A DNA stretch of 27,906 bases. Origin: a virus. Position 1 is the first letter of the stretch. Each line of letters starts with the position of its first letter. The stretch lies in the IMG/VR virus record IMGVR_UViG_3300042923_001765, positions 1-27,906 of that record; one strand, written 5' to 3'. Made by a program: the position numbers and the translations under genes. Of this stretch, positions 13,921-22,622 are shown piece by piece. The notes under the pieces were generated by a model. It did no database searches. It was not told where the DNA came from and worked only from the letters and a program-made list of their open reading frames with translations.

Positions 13921-15240
13921 ATGAGCCAATTAAAGATAATTGTAAAGGTTGATGATACAACCTCTTACACTTTCTTGGAAACTAATAATCTTATAGAAGG
14001 TGTAAGTATAGCACGTAAAATGGATTCAGATATAAAAGCACTTGTGTCAGATATAGAATGCGGAGAAGTCAATATACAGATGTCCAATCTTTTCAATGAC
14101 TTCAATACGACTTCAGCAACAGCAAAGTATAGTAAGTTGAAAAATGGGCAATCTGTGAAGATTTACAATATAACTGATACAACTACTACTCTTCTTTTTA
14201 CAGGGTTCTTAGTTGACTTTAAAGCACCCACAAGCAGTAAGACACAGAGTTGCAGTCTGCGCGTTGTAGACAGACTGCACTATATCTTGAATAGTGAAAT
14301 AACATCAACTTTTACAGTAGACAGCGATATAACGCTGTCAGCATACGTAACTTTACTGTTTACTGCCTTTGGTCTTACTGCAGATGAATACGTCATAGAT
14401 ACGTCATTAGCAGATATAATATTGAGTTATTCCTTAATAACAGGGTATAAACTGGCAGAGCAACTAAATAACATTTGTAAGGCTGTAGACGCTTATATTT
14501 ATGTAGATAAGGCGGGTATTCTGCAAGTAAAACCAAAAGAAATTACAGGTATAGCAACTACCTTATTTAATCGTGAATCAAAGATTAATTGCCTTGAAAA
14601 TAGTGAATTTGGTGCAAGTATACTTTCTTCATATAATTGCTTGAAAGTTGGTTACGTTGCTACAAAACAGTCCGAAGTAAAAGAAGTTTTAAAACTAGCA
14701 AGTATCACAGCAAAGCCGGGGATAACAACAATTGAAAATTATGCCTTAGAAACGGGTAATTTATATGAATTAGATAGCCTTAAAGTAACTTCGTCAGCAG
14801 ATGTCGTAGTATCTTCTGTTTCAGCTACTTCTTCAACGATAACATTAGCTTTAAAGAATGATACCACAGTTGATGAAATAGTAAGTATAGCTGTTTATGG
14901 TAAAGTAATTGAAACAGCTGAATCCTACATAATTAAAACAGTAGAATCCGAAAAAACTGTACAGACCTTAGAAGTTTCAAGCATTCTTGTACAATCAAAA
15001 GCATATGCAGAATCACTTGCAAATAAACTTTATGCCCGTGCTTCATTGCCTTTGCCGTATATAACAGCAGATGTAACAGTTATAGATTTTACTGTTGATT
15101 TAGGTGATATAGTAAGGATTCAAGATACCGAAGCAGACCTTGATTATACTGGGTATATTCACTCCATAGATATAGAGTATGATGGTCAAGGATATTCTTA
15201 CTATAATTTAGGAATTAAATATGTAGAGGAGGTTGCATAG
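13921..15240 (+). CDS. Tail hub / tail-associated structural protein
   Basis: ATG at 13921 after AAGGGGTTG. A 439-aa beta-rich protein. Residues about 1-120 (two small barrels, with LKNGQSVKIYN and FTGFLVDFKAP strands), a helical insert (about 175-200, AEQLNNICKAVDAYIYVD) and a C-terminal barrel (LGDIVRIQDTEADLDYTGYI) give the gp27/XkdQ-type hub layout seen in tail-tip and baseplate hubs. It directly follows the DUF6711-like gene and precedes further tail-tip genes. No peptidoglycan hydrolase domain is fused to it, unlike many Tal proteins. Confidence 0.6.
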   Translation: MSQLKIIVKVDDTTSYTFLETNNLIEGVSIARKMDSDIKALVSDIECGEVNIQMSNLFNDFNTTSATAKYSKLKNGQSVKIYNITDTTTTLLFTGFLVDFKAPTSSKTQSCSLRVVDRLHYILNSEITSTFTVDSDITLSAYVTLLFTAFGLTADEYVIDTSLADIILSYSLITGYKLAEQLNNICKAVDAYIYVDKAGILQVKPKEITGIATTLFNRESKINCLENSEFGASILSSYNCLKVGYVATKQSEVKEVLKLASITAKPGITTIENYALETGNLYELDSLKVTSSADVVVSSVSATSSTITLALKNDTTVDEIVSIAVYGKVIETAESYIIKTVESEKTVQTLEVSSILVQSKAYAESLANKLYARASLPLPYITADVTVIDFTVDLGDIVRIQDTEADLDYTGYIHSIDIEYDGQGYSYYNLGIKYVEEVA

Positions 15241-15241
15241 T

Positions 15242-16438
15242 ATGGCAGAATTAACTTATAAGACTAGTCCACTTTGGAAAGACACAACAGTTATAGCGAT
15301 TGCACCTATGCAATCCACTTCTATCACAATAGCTGATATAAAGACAGCTGCAAAATACTTAAACTTTCAGCAGACCGTAGTAAAAAATGGTGCTACTTTG
15401 TATCAGTTTCAGGCGAAGTCCTCAATAAACTGCAAAATATCATATAAGAGTGAATTCTTAAAGAATGAAAATTTTATGATTTTATTTAATCGTGATACTG
15501 AGGATGTGGATGGAGTTTTCACTAATATAGCAATACTTGAATTGCAAGGAAATGATATTGCAGAAATAATACTAACAATTACAAATAATAGCACTGCTGA
15601 TACTCTCACAATCAATTCAATGGCGATTTATGAGAGTGATGATGTGCAGATAACAACAATTGCTAAAGTATTAAAAGAAGAAACAATAGCGGCTGACGTT
15701 ATACAAGCTACCAGTTCTTTCACGGATTCTCTTTTTACTCAACTTTTACAGACCTCTGTAATGTCAATGACAACTCGTAATGCAAATCCGGGTGATGTTG
15801 TGAATTACTTGAAAATTGAGAATTATACTCAATCCTTTTATCGTGCAACTTTAGGTACTGAAACAGAGCAATTTTCAATAACAACTACAACTGCGGGAAC
15901 AGAAAGCACCACATACTACTGGTACGCAGTAATTGAGGGAGAGGATGCTTATAAGTACATAACAACTGTTGACCCACGTACCAAATATCCTGATATAAGT
16001 GATTCTAATAGAGATGCTTTTAAGTTATTGGTATATAAACCAATTACTTTGGTAAAAGACTTAGAAATTAAATTTGCTGAGGCAGACGATGGCACAATTA
16101 TACCGTCAATAGTCTATGGTGCTGGCTCTTCTGCAGGCACACGTTTGGGTAAAGGTTTTACATATAAGAATTCTAATGGGTTTTATCATACGTATGTGAA
16201 AGAAGATGGTACAGGAACTATTGGTATTATTATGGATTCCGACGGTGTACATATTAAGGGTTTGGCAGACCAACATTGCGAATACATTAAGTTTCGAGAT
16301 AATGGAGTACAATTAAAATATTCTGGTGAAAACGAACATAAATTCGAGTATATTTTTAGTGAAACTGACGACATAACTGGGTATATACAGGATTCTAATT
16401 ATATTACCAATGTTTCTTATGAAGCAGGAAATGTATAA
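15242..16438 (+). CDS. Tail-tip structural protein (398 aa)
   Basis: ATG at 15242 is preferred to the in-frame TTG at 15233 because GAGGAGG (15226-15232) lies at good distance. The protein is Thr/Ser-rich and strongly beta-patterned: residues about 20-140 look like a jelly-roll domain (NFMILFNRDTEDVDG, NIAILELQGNDIAEIIL), a helical linker follows (about 150-180), and the C-terminal part (about 285-398) has short Gly-rich strands (GTIGIIMDSDGVHIKGL) reminiscent of fibre anchor proteins. The start overlaps the previous stop region, indicating coupling. Likely part of the tail tip or fibre attachment; not assigned to a named family. Confidence 0.55.
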   Translation: MAELTYKTSPLWKDTTVIAIAPMQSTSITIADIKTAAKYLNFQQTVVKNGATLYQFQAKSSINCKISYKSEFLKNENFMILFNRDTEDVDGVFTNIAILELQGNDIAEIILTITNNSTADTLTINSMAIYESDDVQITTIAKVLKEETIAADVIQATSSFTDSLFTQLLQTSVMSMTTRNANPGDVVNYLKIENYTQSFYRATLGTETEQFSITTTTAGTESTTYYWYAVIEGEDAYKYITTVDPRTKYPDISDSNRDAFKLLVYKPITLVKDLEIKFAEADDGTIIPSIVYGAGSSAGTRLGKGFTYKNSNGFYHTYVKEDGTGTIGIIMDSDGVHIKGLADQHCEYIKFRDNGVQLKYSGENEHKFEYIFSETDDITGYIQDSNYITNVSYEAGNV

Positions 16439-16479
16439 GTGGGCATATATAAAATATAAGTAAGGGACTTTTTTAAAAC

Positions 16480-16508
16480 TTGGACACATTGTACTACAGT
16501 TATATAAA
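16480..16508 (+). promoter_or_regulatory. Possible promoter before cohesin-domain gene
   Basis: TTGGAC (16480-16485), 17-bp spacer, TATAAA (16503-16508), in the 99-bp gap before the cohesin-domain gene. It would allow the two surface genes to be transcribed separately from the late operon. AT-rich context makes chance matches common. Confidence 0.4.
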
Positions 16509-16537
16509 TATTTGTAGAGGAGAGGGTGATATAAAAG

Positions 16538-18007
16538 ATGTCAACAATAACAGAAATTGATTGGAAATACTACTGGTTAGGCTACTCTATGGGAGTAACT
16601 AGCTATAAGAGAATCTTGGAATCACCTACCACTATAATTAACTATGGTAAGCAAGGTGTGAAAGTAAGCTTAACTAATAAGCAAAAAGTTTCTTTTATCT
16701 TAGGACTTCAAGATGGTAGACGTAAGATAGTTAACAATCATAATCAAGTATTGGTTAAAATGACACAAAGTAGAAAACCAACAAGAACTACAAAGCCATA
16801 TCTTACTCTTGCAGTAGGTGAATTACAAGGTGTCAGAGGTTCTTATGTAGATATACCAGTCTATATAGAAAATAATCGTGTAGATAATCGTGGTGTTGCA
16901 GGTTTTCAACTTTCACTATCATATGATAGTACAAAGTTAGATTTTGTCAGTATAACTCAATCGTCTGCATGGACCGGAACTTTAATTTCAGATACTTCAA
17001 CAGTAGGAACAATACGAGCGCAAGGTATGAAAACAGTTGCAGATAAAGTGGATTGTGCTATCTGCAACCTGCGCTTTCTAGTCAAAGCAGATGTACCAGA
17101 ATCAACAGCAGAGATACCTTTAAGTTTACAGGGTAGTCCGGGAACAGGCATTGGTTCAGAACTGTTCACATTGATAACTGAGGAACTTTATTACATAACA
17201 CCAATCACTCTCACAAGTGGTAAAGTGCTGCTTGAATCCAAGCAGGCCGCACCTATTGCATCCGAGATTACAGCAGTTGAGGGAACAACAACGATAGGTT
17301 CAGGTAGTTCAAGTGTAGACTTTAGCTTTGATGCAACTGTTGGAGTTCCAGCAGGTATCACACCAAGTGGTGGCATTTCAGCATATGTCAATGTATATCT
17401 TAATGGTACACGGATAGGTACTCAAAAAGTATCACTAGAACAAGGCACTAAAAAATACAGTGGAAATGTATTGCTATCACTTCCGAGCCTTGAAACAGGT
17501 TCAATAACTTACGAAATAGTAGTAGAACCTGATAATACTGAGGATGAGGGTTTTTATTATGTTTTCATCAAGGTAGGTGCGTTGTTTATATTGCAAACAG
17601 AGATAAAACGTGAGGAAGTTAATGCTCTTCCACCACTTGATACCAAACGTAAGCTATATGATAACTGGATTATATACGATGAAGTATGGTTTAATACTAT
17701 AAGTAGTGGTGGTCACGAGCCTGTAGACGTTTTAGTTACAGATACGTGGGTAGTTGGGGATACTGCAGTATTAAATACATATATACAAAAATTGCATGAA
17801 GTCCTTGAAACAGTTAGTTTACAAGACATCGTAGACTTTATTCATTACAATCCTAATCCTACACCACATACACCTATTAATGAAAAAATAGCAGAATTTT
17901 TGAAACTGTTAGATTTGATAGAGATAGAGTTAAATAATGCAACTTTAGAAGAAGACGCAGATATTCACAGTATAAGTGATGACGTACTGTTTACAACACA
18001 TAAATAA
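16538..18007 (+). CDS. Tail surface protein with cohesin domain
   Basis: ATG at 16538 after AGAGGAGAGGG. Residues about 1-75 form an N-terminal helical part with WLGYSMGVTSYKR and ILGLQDGRRK. Residues about 88-232 match a cohesin module: an LTLAVGELQGVRGSYVDIPV start, the signature GVAGFQLSLSYDSTKLDFVS, a GTIRAQGM strand, CNLRFLVKADVP, and the closing strand SGKVLL. Cohesins are the beta-sandwich receptors for dockerins in cellulosomes. A second beta-sandwich (about 255-345) and a helical C-terminus (about 415-489) follow. Placed between tail-tip genes and the terminal fibre gene, it is probably displayed on the virion and may bind dockerin-like or glycan ligands on host cells. I see no dockerin in this window. 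Confidence 0.7.
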   Translation: MSTITEIDWKYYWLGYSMGVTSYKRILESPTTIINYGKQGVKVSLTNKQKVSFILGLQDGRRKIVNNHNQVLVKMTQSRKPTRTTKPYLTLAVGELQGVRGSYVDIPVYIENNRVDNRGVAGFQLSLSYDSTKLDFVSITQSSAWTGTLISDTSTVGTIRAQGMKTVADKVDCAICNLRFLVKADVPESTAEIPLSLQGSPGTGIGSELFTLITEELYYITPITLTSGKVLLESKQAAPIASEITAVEGTTTIGSGSSSVDFSFDATVGVPAGITPSGGISAYVNVYLNGTRIGTQKVSLEQGTKKYSGNVLLSLPSLETGSITYEIVVEPDNTEDEGFYYVFIKVGALFILQTEIKREEVNALPPLDTKRKLYDNWIIYDEVWFNTISSGGHEPVDVLVTDTWVVGDTAVLNTYIQKLHEVLETVSLQDIVDFIHYNPNPTPHTPINEKIAEFLKLLDLIEIELNNATLEEDADIHSISDDVLFTTHK

Positions 18008-18020
18008 GGGGGTTATAGAT

Positions 18021-19493
18021 ATGGCAGAAAATATCAAGAAAAAAGGTTTTATACACTTTATAACAATGAAAGAAGATGGTACAGTAACAAAAGAGCTTAA
18101 TGTACCAAATATAGTAACAGAGTTGGGTGACGTGTACTTTGATGCTACAAGTGGTGCCAATATCTTTGCATTAATGCGAGGTATAGAGGAAGCTGTTGAC
18201 TTTGTTAATTCTCCGCTTTTCAGAATGAACAATGCAACTACTATCAGTACGGGTGATGACGACAATAATTTGTGTGTTTATCTCTTAAATCTCACAGAAT
18301 CTGATAAAGCATCATTATCAGCAGATAGCCGGATTCTTCCAATATACACACCGGGTACTTTTGCTATTGATTCTACTAAGATTGTAGGTTGGGCGAGCCT
18401 TGACCGTAGTAGCACACAAGCAAAGCAAGGTGTTTTATCTAGTAGAGCAACAGACACGATACTAAACCCAAAATCATCTAGCGTAGCTTGGGAATGGGCA
18501 GTTGGTAAGGCTACGGGTACTTTCAATTGTATAGCGGTAGGTGTAAACGTAGTAAACACAAGCAGTTATGCTTATGCTGGTCTTAGTATCTTTAGAGGTT
18601 TGGAAAATAACGATGTTAATGCAGGTGACCCAAACCCATCAGGATACTATGCAAGACCCGGAATTTCTGGTATTACTAGTGCAAATGAAATTCTGCTTGG
18701 TGGAACAACAACAGATGGTAGAGCAAGAATTAAGTGGGACTTAGTTTCAAATGTGAAAACAGAACTAACAGCTACAGATGCTGCTTATGACTTTAAACTT
18801 AGTATGGCAGATACACCACAAGTGATTATAGGGACAAAAGTCTTTTATATCTATCAAGGTTATGTATGGGTATATGATACTGTAGCAAAAACACACTCTA
18901 ACACAAACATATATCCATACAGATATTGGATGTTTGCATATAATGGATACTTATATGTACCGGGTTCTACTACTACTTGTTATGCTTATGATACCTCATC
19001 ATATGCTAATGTAAGCGCACAGAACAAAACGATAAGTGAGATGTTGGGTATTCCTAACACCGATGCTTTTTATAATCCATTGACAGCAAGCAGTTACAGA
19101 AGCTTTTTATATTGGAGAATCAGTAACTATGGTGACACAGGGAATTTCCTTATATCTTTTGACTATAACAGCACACGTGAGTATAAGCGTGCATTTGTGG
19201 TGTCAAACCTTTTTACTGCTAATACAGTAGTAGATATACTTCCAAGAGTTTCTACACCATCAGCATATACTATCAATAACGAAATATGGATGTTTGATTA
19301 TAATACGTTAGATAATTTGATTCAAAACATCACAGGTCAGACAACAAATACAATAAGTTCTTTTGGCTCATATGGTACAAAGTGGAGTAAGTTTTTTGGT
19401 AATATGATTTCATTTAAAATATATGATACACCACTAACTATAGCAGCTGATGAAGTTGCAAAAGTAGAGTACGCTTATAAATCCGGGTCATAA
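18021..19493 (+). CDS. Putative tail fibre / receptor-binding protein
   Basis: ATG at 18021 is chosen over an upstream in-frame ATG at 17976 because TAAGGGGGTT lies just before it. The 490-aa protein starts with a segment KGFIHFITMKEDGTVTKEL and continues as a beta-rich N-terminal domain (about 20-195). The C-terminal half has blade-like repeats rich in aromatic residues (TKVFYIYQGYVWVYDTVAK, WMFAYNGYLYVPGS, NEIWMFDYNTLDN), which suggest a kelch-like propeller. It is the last gene of the late operon, the standard place for the receptor-binding protein. A strong terminator follows 3 bp after the stop. Confidence 0.65.
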   Translation: MAENIKKKGFIHFITMKEDGTVTKELNVPNIVTELGDVYFDATSGANIFALMRGIEEAVDFVNSPLFRMNNATTISTGDDDNNLCVYLLNLTESDKASLSADSRILPIYTPGTFAIDSTKIVGWASLDRSSTQAKQGVLSSRATDTILNPKSSSVAWEWAVGKATGTFNCIAVGVNVVNTSSYAYAGLSIFRGLENNDVNAGDPNPSGYYARPGISGITSANEILLGGTTTDGRARIKWDLVSNVKTELTATDAAYDFKLSMADTPQVIIGTKVFYIYQGYVWVYDTVAKTHSNTNIYPYRYWMFAYNGYLYVPGSTTTCYAYDTSSYANVSAQNKTISEMLGIPNTDAFYNPLTASSYRSFLYWRISNYGDTGNFLISFDYNSTREYKRAFVVSNLFTANTVVDILPRVSTPSAYTINNEIWMFDYNTLDNLIQNITGQTTNTISSFGSYGTKWSKFFGNMISFKIYDTPLTIAADEVAKVEYAYKSGS

Positions 19494-19496
19494 TTA

Positions 19497-19525
19497 ATAA
19501 GGTAGGCTGTGATAGCCTACCTTAT
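19497..19525 (+). terminator. Late operon terminator
   Basis: Perfect 12-bp stem ATAAGGTAGGCT (19497-19508) and AGCCTACCTTAT (19514-19525) around GTGAT, then CTTTAT. Ends the tail operon. Confidence 0.8.
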
Positions 19526-20058
19526 CTTTATGCCTATATGGGTACTTTTTAACGTAGTTGCCTATAAGTTGCATAATATATAGGATATTATGCAACCCGC
19601 GCATCCACTACTACCTATCTTCCTATACTTTTTAATATAACAAGTCATAACTTACATAATCAGACCTATTTTTAATTTATTAGAATCCTAAGAAAAAGTG
19701 GCACTTTTTAAGCTCATTTTTTCTATCCATATACTTTTTTGGCAAATACCACCCTGAAATTATCATTTTCTGATAAAAAATAAAACGAAGAGAAAAAATA
19801 TACTGCTAACTACCACTTTTAATAACATAATTGATAAATTAACCTTTGACAATGTTTATTAAAATAGCTACTACAGTGATTATAAATCTCTACACAGTAG
19901 TTATACAAAAGCTGAGACATATAATATAAGTTTGTACATATGTTAGCTTTTTATAAGCTATTTGTATAATTCAGCGAAGACATACTATAAAAACATCTGC
20001 AGTTATTATAAAATTGGTAAGTTGATTTTAGTATGTAGTAGAGAGGGGTGTTATAATT
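19526..20058 (+). other. Noncoding AT-rich region with several dyads
   Basis: 533 bp without a credible gene on either strand. It holds a perfect 11-bp hairpin at 19568-19596, a 17-bp palindrome AAAAAGTG-G-CACTTTTT (19693-19709), smaller stems such as TTATCA/TGATAA and TAGCTT/AAGCTA, and a TTGACA at 19846-19851 with only a weak -10 (TACTAC, 19869). A possible promoter, TTGTAT (19962-19967) with an 18-bp spacer to TATAAA (19986-19991), could serve the gene at 20059. The density of dyads suggests regulatory sites or a small RNA; nothing here is recognised as an origin or tRNA. Confidence 0.5.
19568..19596 (+). other. Perfect 11-bp hairpin
   Basis: GTTGCATAATA (19568-19578), 7-nt loop, TATTATGCAAC (19586-19596). 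No T-tract follows (CCGCGCATCC), so it is not a typical terminator. Confidence 0.6.
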
Positions 20059-20346
20059 ATGGTAAAAACAGATGCTAGGTTATGGGGTGCAAAGGAAACT
20101 GACTTGGAAATAGAAATTTATAAAACTAAGAAACATATACGAGAACTAGTACTACAGATATACCAGCTTGATTCTATGCTATCAGACGAGGATTTTTTGT
20201 ATCACTACAGGGTAAAAGATATAGAGGGTTTTAAGTATGACCTTTATAAGTTAGAAAGTGAACGAACCATCCTTGAAAAAGACTTACGTAAGCTTGAAAA
20301 AGAGTGGCAGAAACAGAACCCCATAATAGTGGAAGAAATAGATTGA
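20059..20346 (+). CDS. Coiled-coil protein of unknown function (95 aa)
   Basis: ATG at 20059 with GAGAGGGGTG 8 bases upstream. Highly charged and almost wholly helical, with two long helices (about 12-40 and 55-85) that could pair as a hairpin (TKKHIRELVLQIYQLDSML, KLESERTILEKDLRKLEKEW). No membrane segment. It is isolated between the dyad-rich gap and the restriction endonuclease promoter, with its own terminator at 20440-20465. Possibly a regulator or part of the accessory cargo; not assigned. Confidence 0.6.
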   Translation: MVKTDARLWGAKETDLEIEIYKTKKHIRELVLQIYQLDSMLSDEDFLYHYRVKDIEGFKYDLYKLESERTILEKDLRKLEKEWQKQNPIIVEEID

Positions 20347-20439
20347 TTTAATTAAGACTTAATATACATTACTTGGTAGAGATTAGGTTAAATGTATTTT
20401 ATCTCTTAATAAGAATAAAAAATTTAATAATTTTAAATA

Positions 20440-20465
20440 AAAGCCTTGGTTCTCCAAGGCTTTTT
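20440..20465 (+). terminator. Rho-independent terminator
   Basis: AAAGCCTTGG (20440-20449), loop TTCT, CCAAGGCTTT (20454-20463), then a run of Ts to 20465. Perfect 10-bp stem; separates the coiled-coil gene from the endonuclease gene. Confidence 0.85.
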
Positions 20466-20520
20466 CCATTACATATTAATGTTGAAAAATCAACGTATTT
20501 ACATATTTGTGTAAAAGGTA

Positions 20521-20550
20521 TTGTGTCCAACTCCTGTCTTGGTGTATACT
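20521..20550 (+). promoter_or_regulatory. Promoter of the restriction endonuclease gene
   Basis: TTGTGT (20521-20526), 18-bp spacer, TATACT (20545-20550), 24 bp before the start codon. The -10 box and the 12 bases after it match the promoter at 23384-23413 at 14 of 18 positions, which hints at shared control. No C-box of a controller protein is recognised. Confidence 0.5.
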
Positions 20551-20573
20551 GGAAGCGAAAAGGGGGTTAAATT

Positions 20574-21365
20574 ATGATAGTAAAGTATTTTTCATATAGA
20601 TTTGCTGCTGAGATACTACAGCATCCTAAATACTCAATGATTTTTAGCGAGCTTATGAGAGTTTGTACAGAATGTCCATTACCACTTTACGAGGGTAAAT
20701 CACGAACCCAAGCGGGCAAAGATATAGTTCAGCAAGTAATGAATTCGTTTTTTAAACATAGGTTTGTTTCATTAGGTTGGGAAGCAGAACCTTTGGCAAC
20801 ACCTAATGACAATGAAGATGCACTACGTTCAGATTTCAGAAAAACATTCTGTGACGCAACAACGGGTGAAATAACTGCAACTATTCAAATTGAAGTTGAA
20901 TTTGGAAATGTTGCTTCCTCATACCGTAATTATTTCAAGTTTCAGTTATCTTTTTCCTATGGACTTACTGACATATGTGTACTGATAGTTCCATCACAGC
21001 ATCTTTCAGTTAGAATTGACTCAGGTGTATCAAATTTTGAAAAAACATTGAGAGAAATCCCAAGCGCAAAATTGTCAATAACCGTACCAACTTTGGTAAT
21101 TGGGTTATTTGATGAAGATGAAAACGGACGAGTTGTACCTTGGGATGTAAAAGCAATTACTACAAACCTTGATGTGTTAAAGGGTGATAAACTTGCAGAT
21201 AGACCGCAGCATAGCCAAATTATTCAAACCTATGTAAATCAGGTTAGCACTATACCTGTAATTAATCAATATGACCCTTTGGGTGGGAATGCCTTACCAC
21301 AAATGAATGTGTTTAATGCTAGGCCAGACCAGAATCTAATGTTTCCGGAATTTTTTAATCAGTAA
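20574..21365 (+). CDS. BglII/BstYI-like type II restriction endonuclease
   Basis: ATG at 20574 after AAAGGGGG. The 263-aa protein resembles the BglII/BstYI family from memory: a helical N-terminus with a GW segment (LGWEAEP, about 68-74), then D87 and the core strand IQIEVEFGN (104-112), followed by a Y-x-x-F motif (120-123) and VLIVPSQHLSVRIDSGVS (136-153) ending in PTLVIGL. In BglII the active site is D..E-x-Q; here E107 and E109 fit as E-x-E, with D87 the probable first acidic residue, though it lies further upstream than usual. Family members cut within GATC-containing sites. It is convergent with the cytosine-5 methyltransferase and shares its terminator, as in a type II restriction-modification system. 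Specificity is inferred, not proven. Confidence 0.65.
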   Translation: MIVKYFSYRFAAEILQHPKYSMIFSELMRVCTECPLPLYEGKSRTQAGKDIVQQVMNSFFKHRFVSLGWEAEPLATPNDNEDALRSDFRKTFCDATTGEITATIQIEVEFGNVASSYRNYFKFQLSFSYGLTDICVLIVPSQHLSVRIDSGVSNFEKTLREIPSAKLSITVPTLVIGLFDEDENGRVVPWDVKAITTNLDVLKGDKLADRPQHSQIIQTYVNQVSTIPVINQYDPLGGNALPQMNVFNARPDQNLMFPEFFNQ

Positions 21366-21367
21366 AT

Positions 21368-21391
21368 AAGAGTAGGCTTGCGCCTACTCTT
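21368..21391 (+). terminator. Bidirectional terminator between R and M genes
   Basis: AAGAGTAGGC (21368-21377), loop TTGC, GCCTACTCTT (21382-21391): perfect 10-bp stem, with T-rich sequence on the + side. It overlaps the methyltransferase stop codon and serves the converging genes. Confidence 0.75.
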
Positions 21392-22574
21392 TATCTATTA
21401 TCTTTGAAATTTCTTTCCCTAATTTCTCAATGATTCCAACTACAAGCGCATTTCCCATACAAAAGTAACGCATCTTCTCAGGCATCCCTGTATTAGTCCA
21501 ATCATCAGCAAACCCGTTTAACCTTTCACATTCAATAGGTGTTAAAAGCCTGTATTCGTGGGTATTGAGGTCTTCGACAACGTGGGTAGAACGATTCACA
21601 CTAGATTCACTTGTTAACATTGTACGAGCAGGACGGTCCGTAGGGTCAGGGAAAGCAATACTACCCTCAGCAAAAGTGTACTCATAACCAGTTTTTGAGG
21701 TTCTTTGTAGCTGTTTTGAACCTTTAAGATATTCCCATTTTGTTCGGTCTACACCTAAAAAGTAGTGAGCATCTATATTGTGTTCCATAATTTCTGCAAG
21801 TGTTTTTGCAGTTTGATATATAGGTGTTGTTTTTGCAGTAGTAATAACTCCATTCTGCATAAAGCCAGCTACCTCAAATGTATATTTGAAATTGTTGGAT
21901 ATCTCAACCAAATTATCAGTAGTGAATGCACTTTGAGTAGATGCAAATTCAACTTCTATAGGAAATGCTTTGGCAAATACACCTTCTGTTGCAATAATAT
22001 CTTGAGCTATTTTTTTAGTCATCTTATTATAATACATAGTGCTATTATGATAAGCATATATAAAAATTCTTCTTCGTCTTTGAGCAAAACCGTAATCGGC
22101 TGCGTTAATGATTCTCCACTCAACCGAATAACCTAGTGCATTGAGTGTATGTAACATTACACCGAAGTCACGTCCTCTTTGTGTCGAGGGTGATTTAACT
22201 AACCTATCTACATTTTCTAATAGAACAAAAGGAGGTCTTTTTGCTTCCAATATATCTCTGATTTCCCACCATAGTACACCTTTTTTACCCTCGATTCCTT
22301 TTGCGCTTGTACTTGCAACCGAATAATCCTGACACGGAAATCCCCCAACTAACAGCGAATGTGAGGGTATGCTGTGTTTTGCAATACCTATGTCCTCATT
22401 AACACATTCTGTAGTTTCTCCAAAATGACTTTTATAACAATCAAAAGCGTGCTGAACCTTTTTACCCGGCTCCCACTGATTTGCCCAAATTATCTTAAAG
22501 TTTGAATCTGCTTGTGTTAATCCACGGTGAAACCCGCCTACGCCCGCAAACAGTTCGCATACTGTTTTTTTCAT
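21384..22574 (-). CDS. DNA cytosine-5 methyltransferase, Sau3AI-like
   Basis: Transfers a methyl group from S-adenosylmethionine to C5 of cytosine. The ATG at 22574 (- strand) follows GGAGGAG. All key motifs are present: I (ELFAGVGGF, 7-15), IV with catalytic Cys81 (GGFPCQDYSV), VI (ENVDRL, 120-125), VIII (AQRRRRIFIY, 164-173), and X near the end (MGNALVVGIIEKLG). The length (396 aa) is normal. The strings NQWEP..K.QHAFDCY, KSPSTQRGRDFGVML and PARTMLTSESSVNRSTH closely recall M.Sau3AI, which modifies GATC. The target-recognition region (about 200-310) also looks similar. It is convergent with the BglII/BstYI-like endonuclease and lies 48 bp downstream of the serine recombinase gene, probably in the same transcript. 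Confidence 0.88.
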   Translation of the reverse strand: MKKTVCELFAGVGGFHRGLTQADSNFKIIWANQWEPGKKVQHAFDCYKSHFGETTECVNEDIGIAKHSIPSHSLLVGGFPCQDYSVASTSAKGIEGKKGVLWWEIRDILEAKRPPFVLLENVDRLVKSPSTQRGRDFGVMLHTLNALGYSVEWRIINAADYGFAQRRRRIFIYAYHNSTMYYNKMTKKIAQDIIATEGVFAKAFPIEVEFASTQSAFTTDNLVEISNNFKYTFEVAGFMQNGVITTAKTTPIYQTAKTLAEIMEHNIDAHYFLGVDRTKWEYLKGSKQLQRTSKTGYEYTFAEGSIAFPDPTDRPARTMLTSESSVNRSTHVVEDLNTHEYRLLTPIECERLNGFADDWTNTGMPEKMRYFCMGNALVVGIIEKLGKEISKIIDKE

Positions 22575-22622
22575 ATTAATATCTCCTCCGCAACTATATA
22601 ATAATACTTGATTTTTTAGTTT

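Noticed and set aside
16538-19493. A dockerin partner for the cohesin domain in the tail genes
   Set aside because: No duplicated calcium-binding DxNxDG-type dockerin repeat is visible in any product of the window.
19846-19874. TTGACA promoter in the noncoding gap
   Set aside because: Good -35 box but the -10 at proper spacing (TACTAC) matches only half of the consensus, and no gene follows closely.
20373-20570. 65-codon + strand ORF before the endonuclease gene
   Set aside because: Starts at a TTG without a ribosome binding site and reads through a perfect terminator and the endonuclease promoter.
21765-22326. + strand ORFs opposite the methyltransferase
   Set aside because: The - strand frame has all m5C methyltransferase motifs; the + frames are Cys/Ser-rich shadows.
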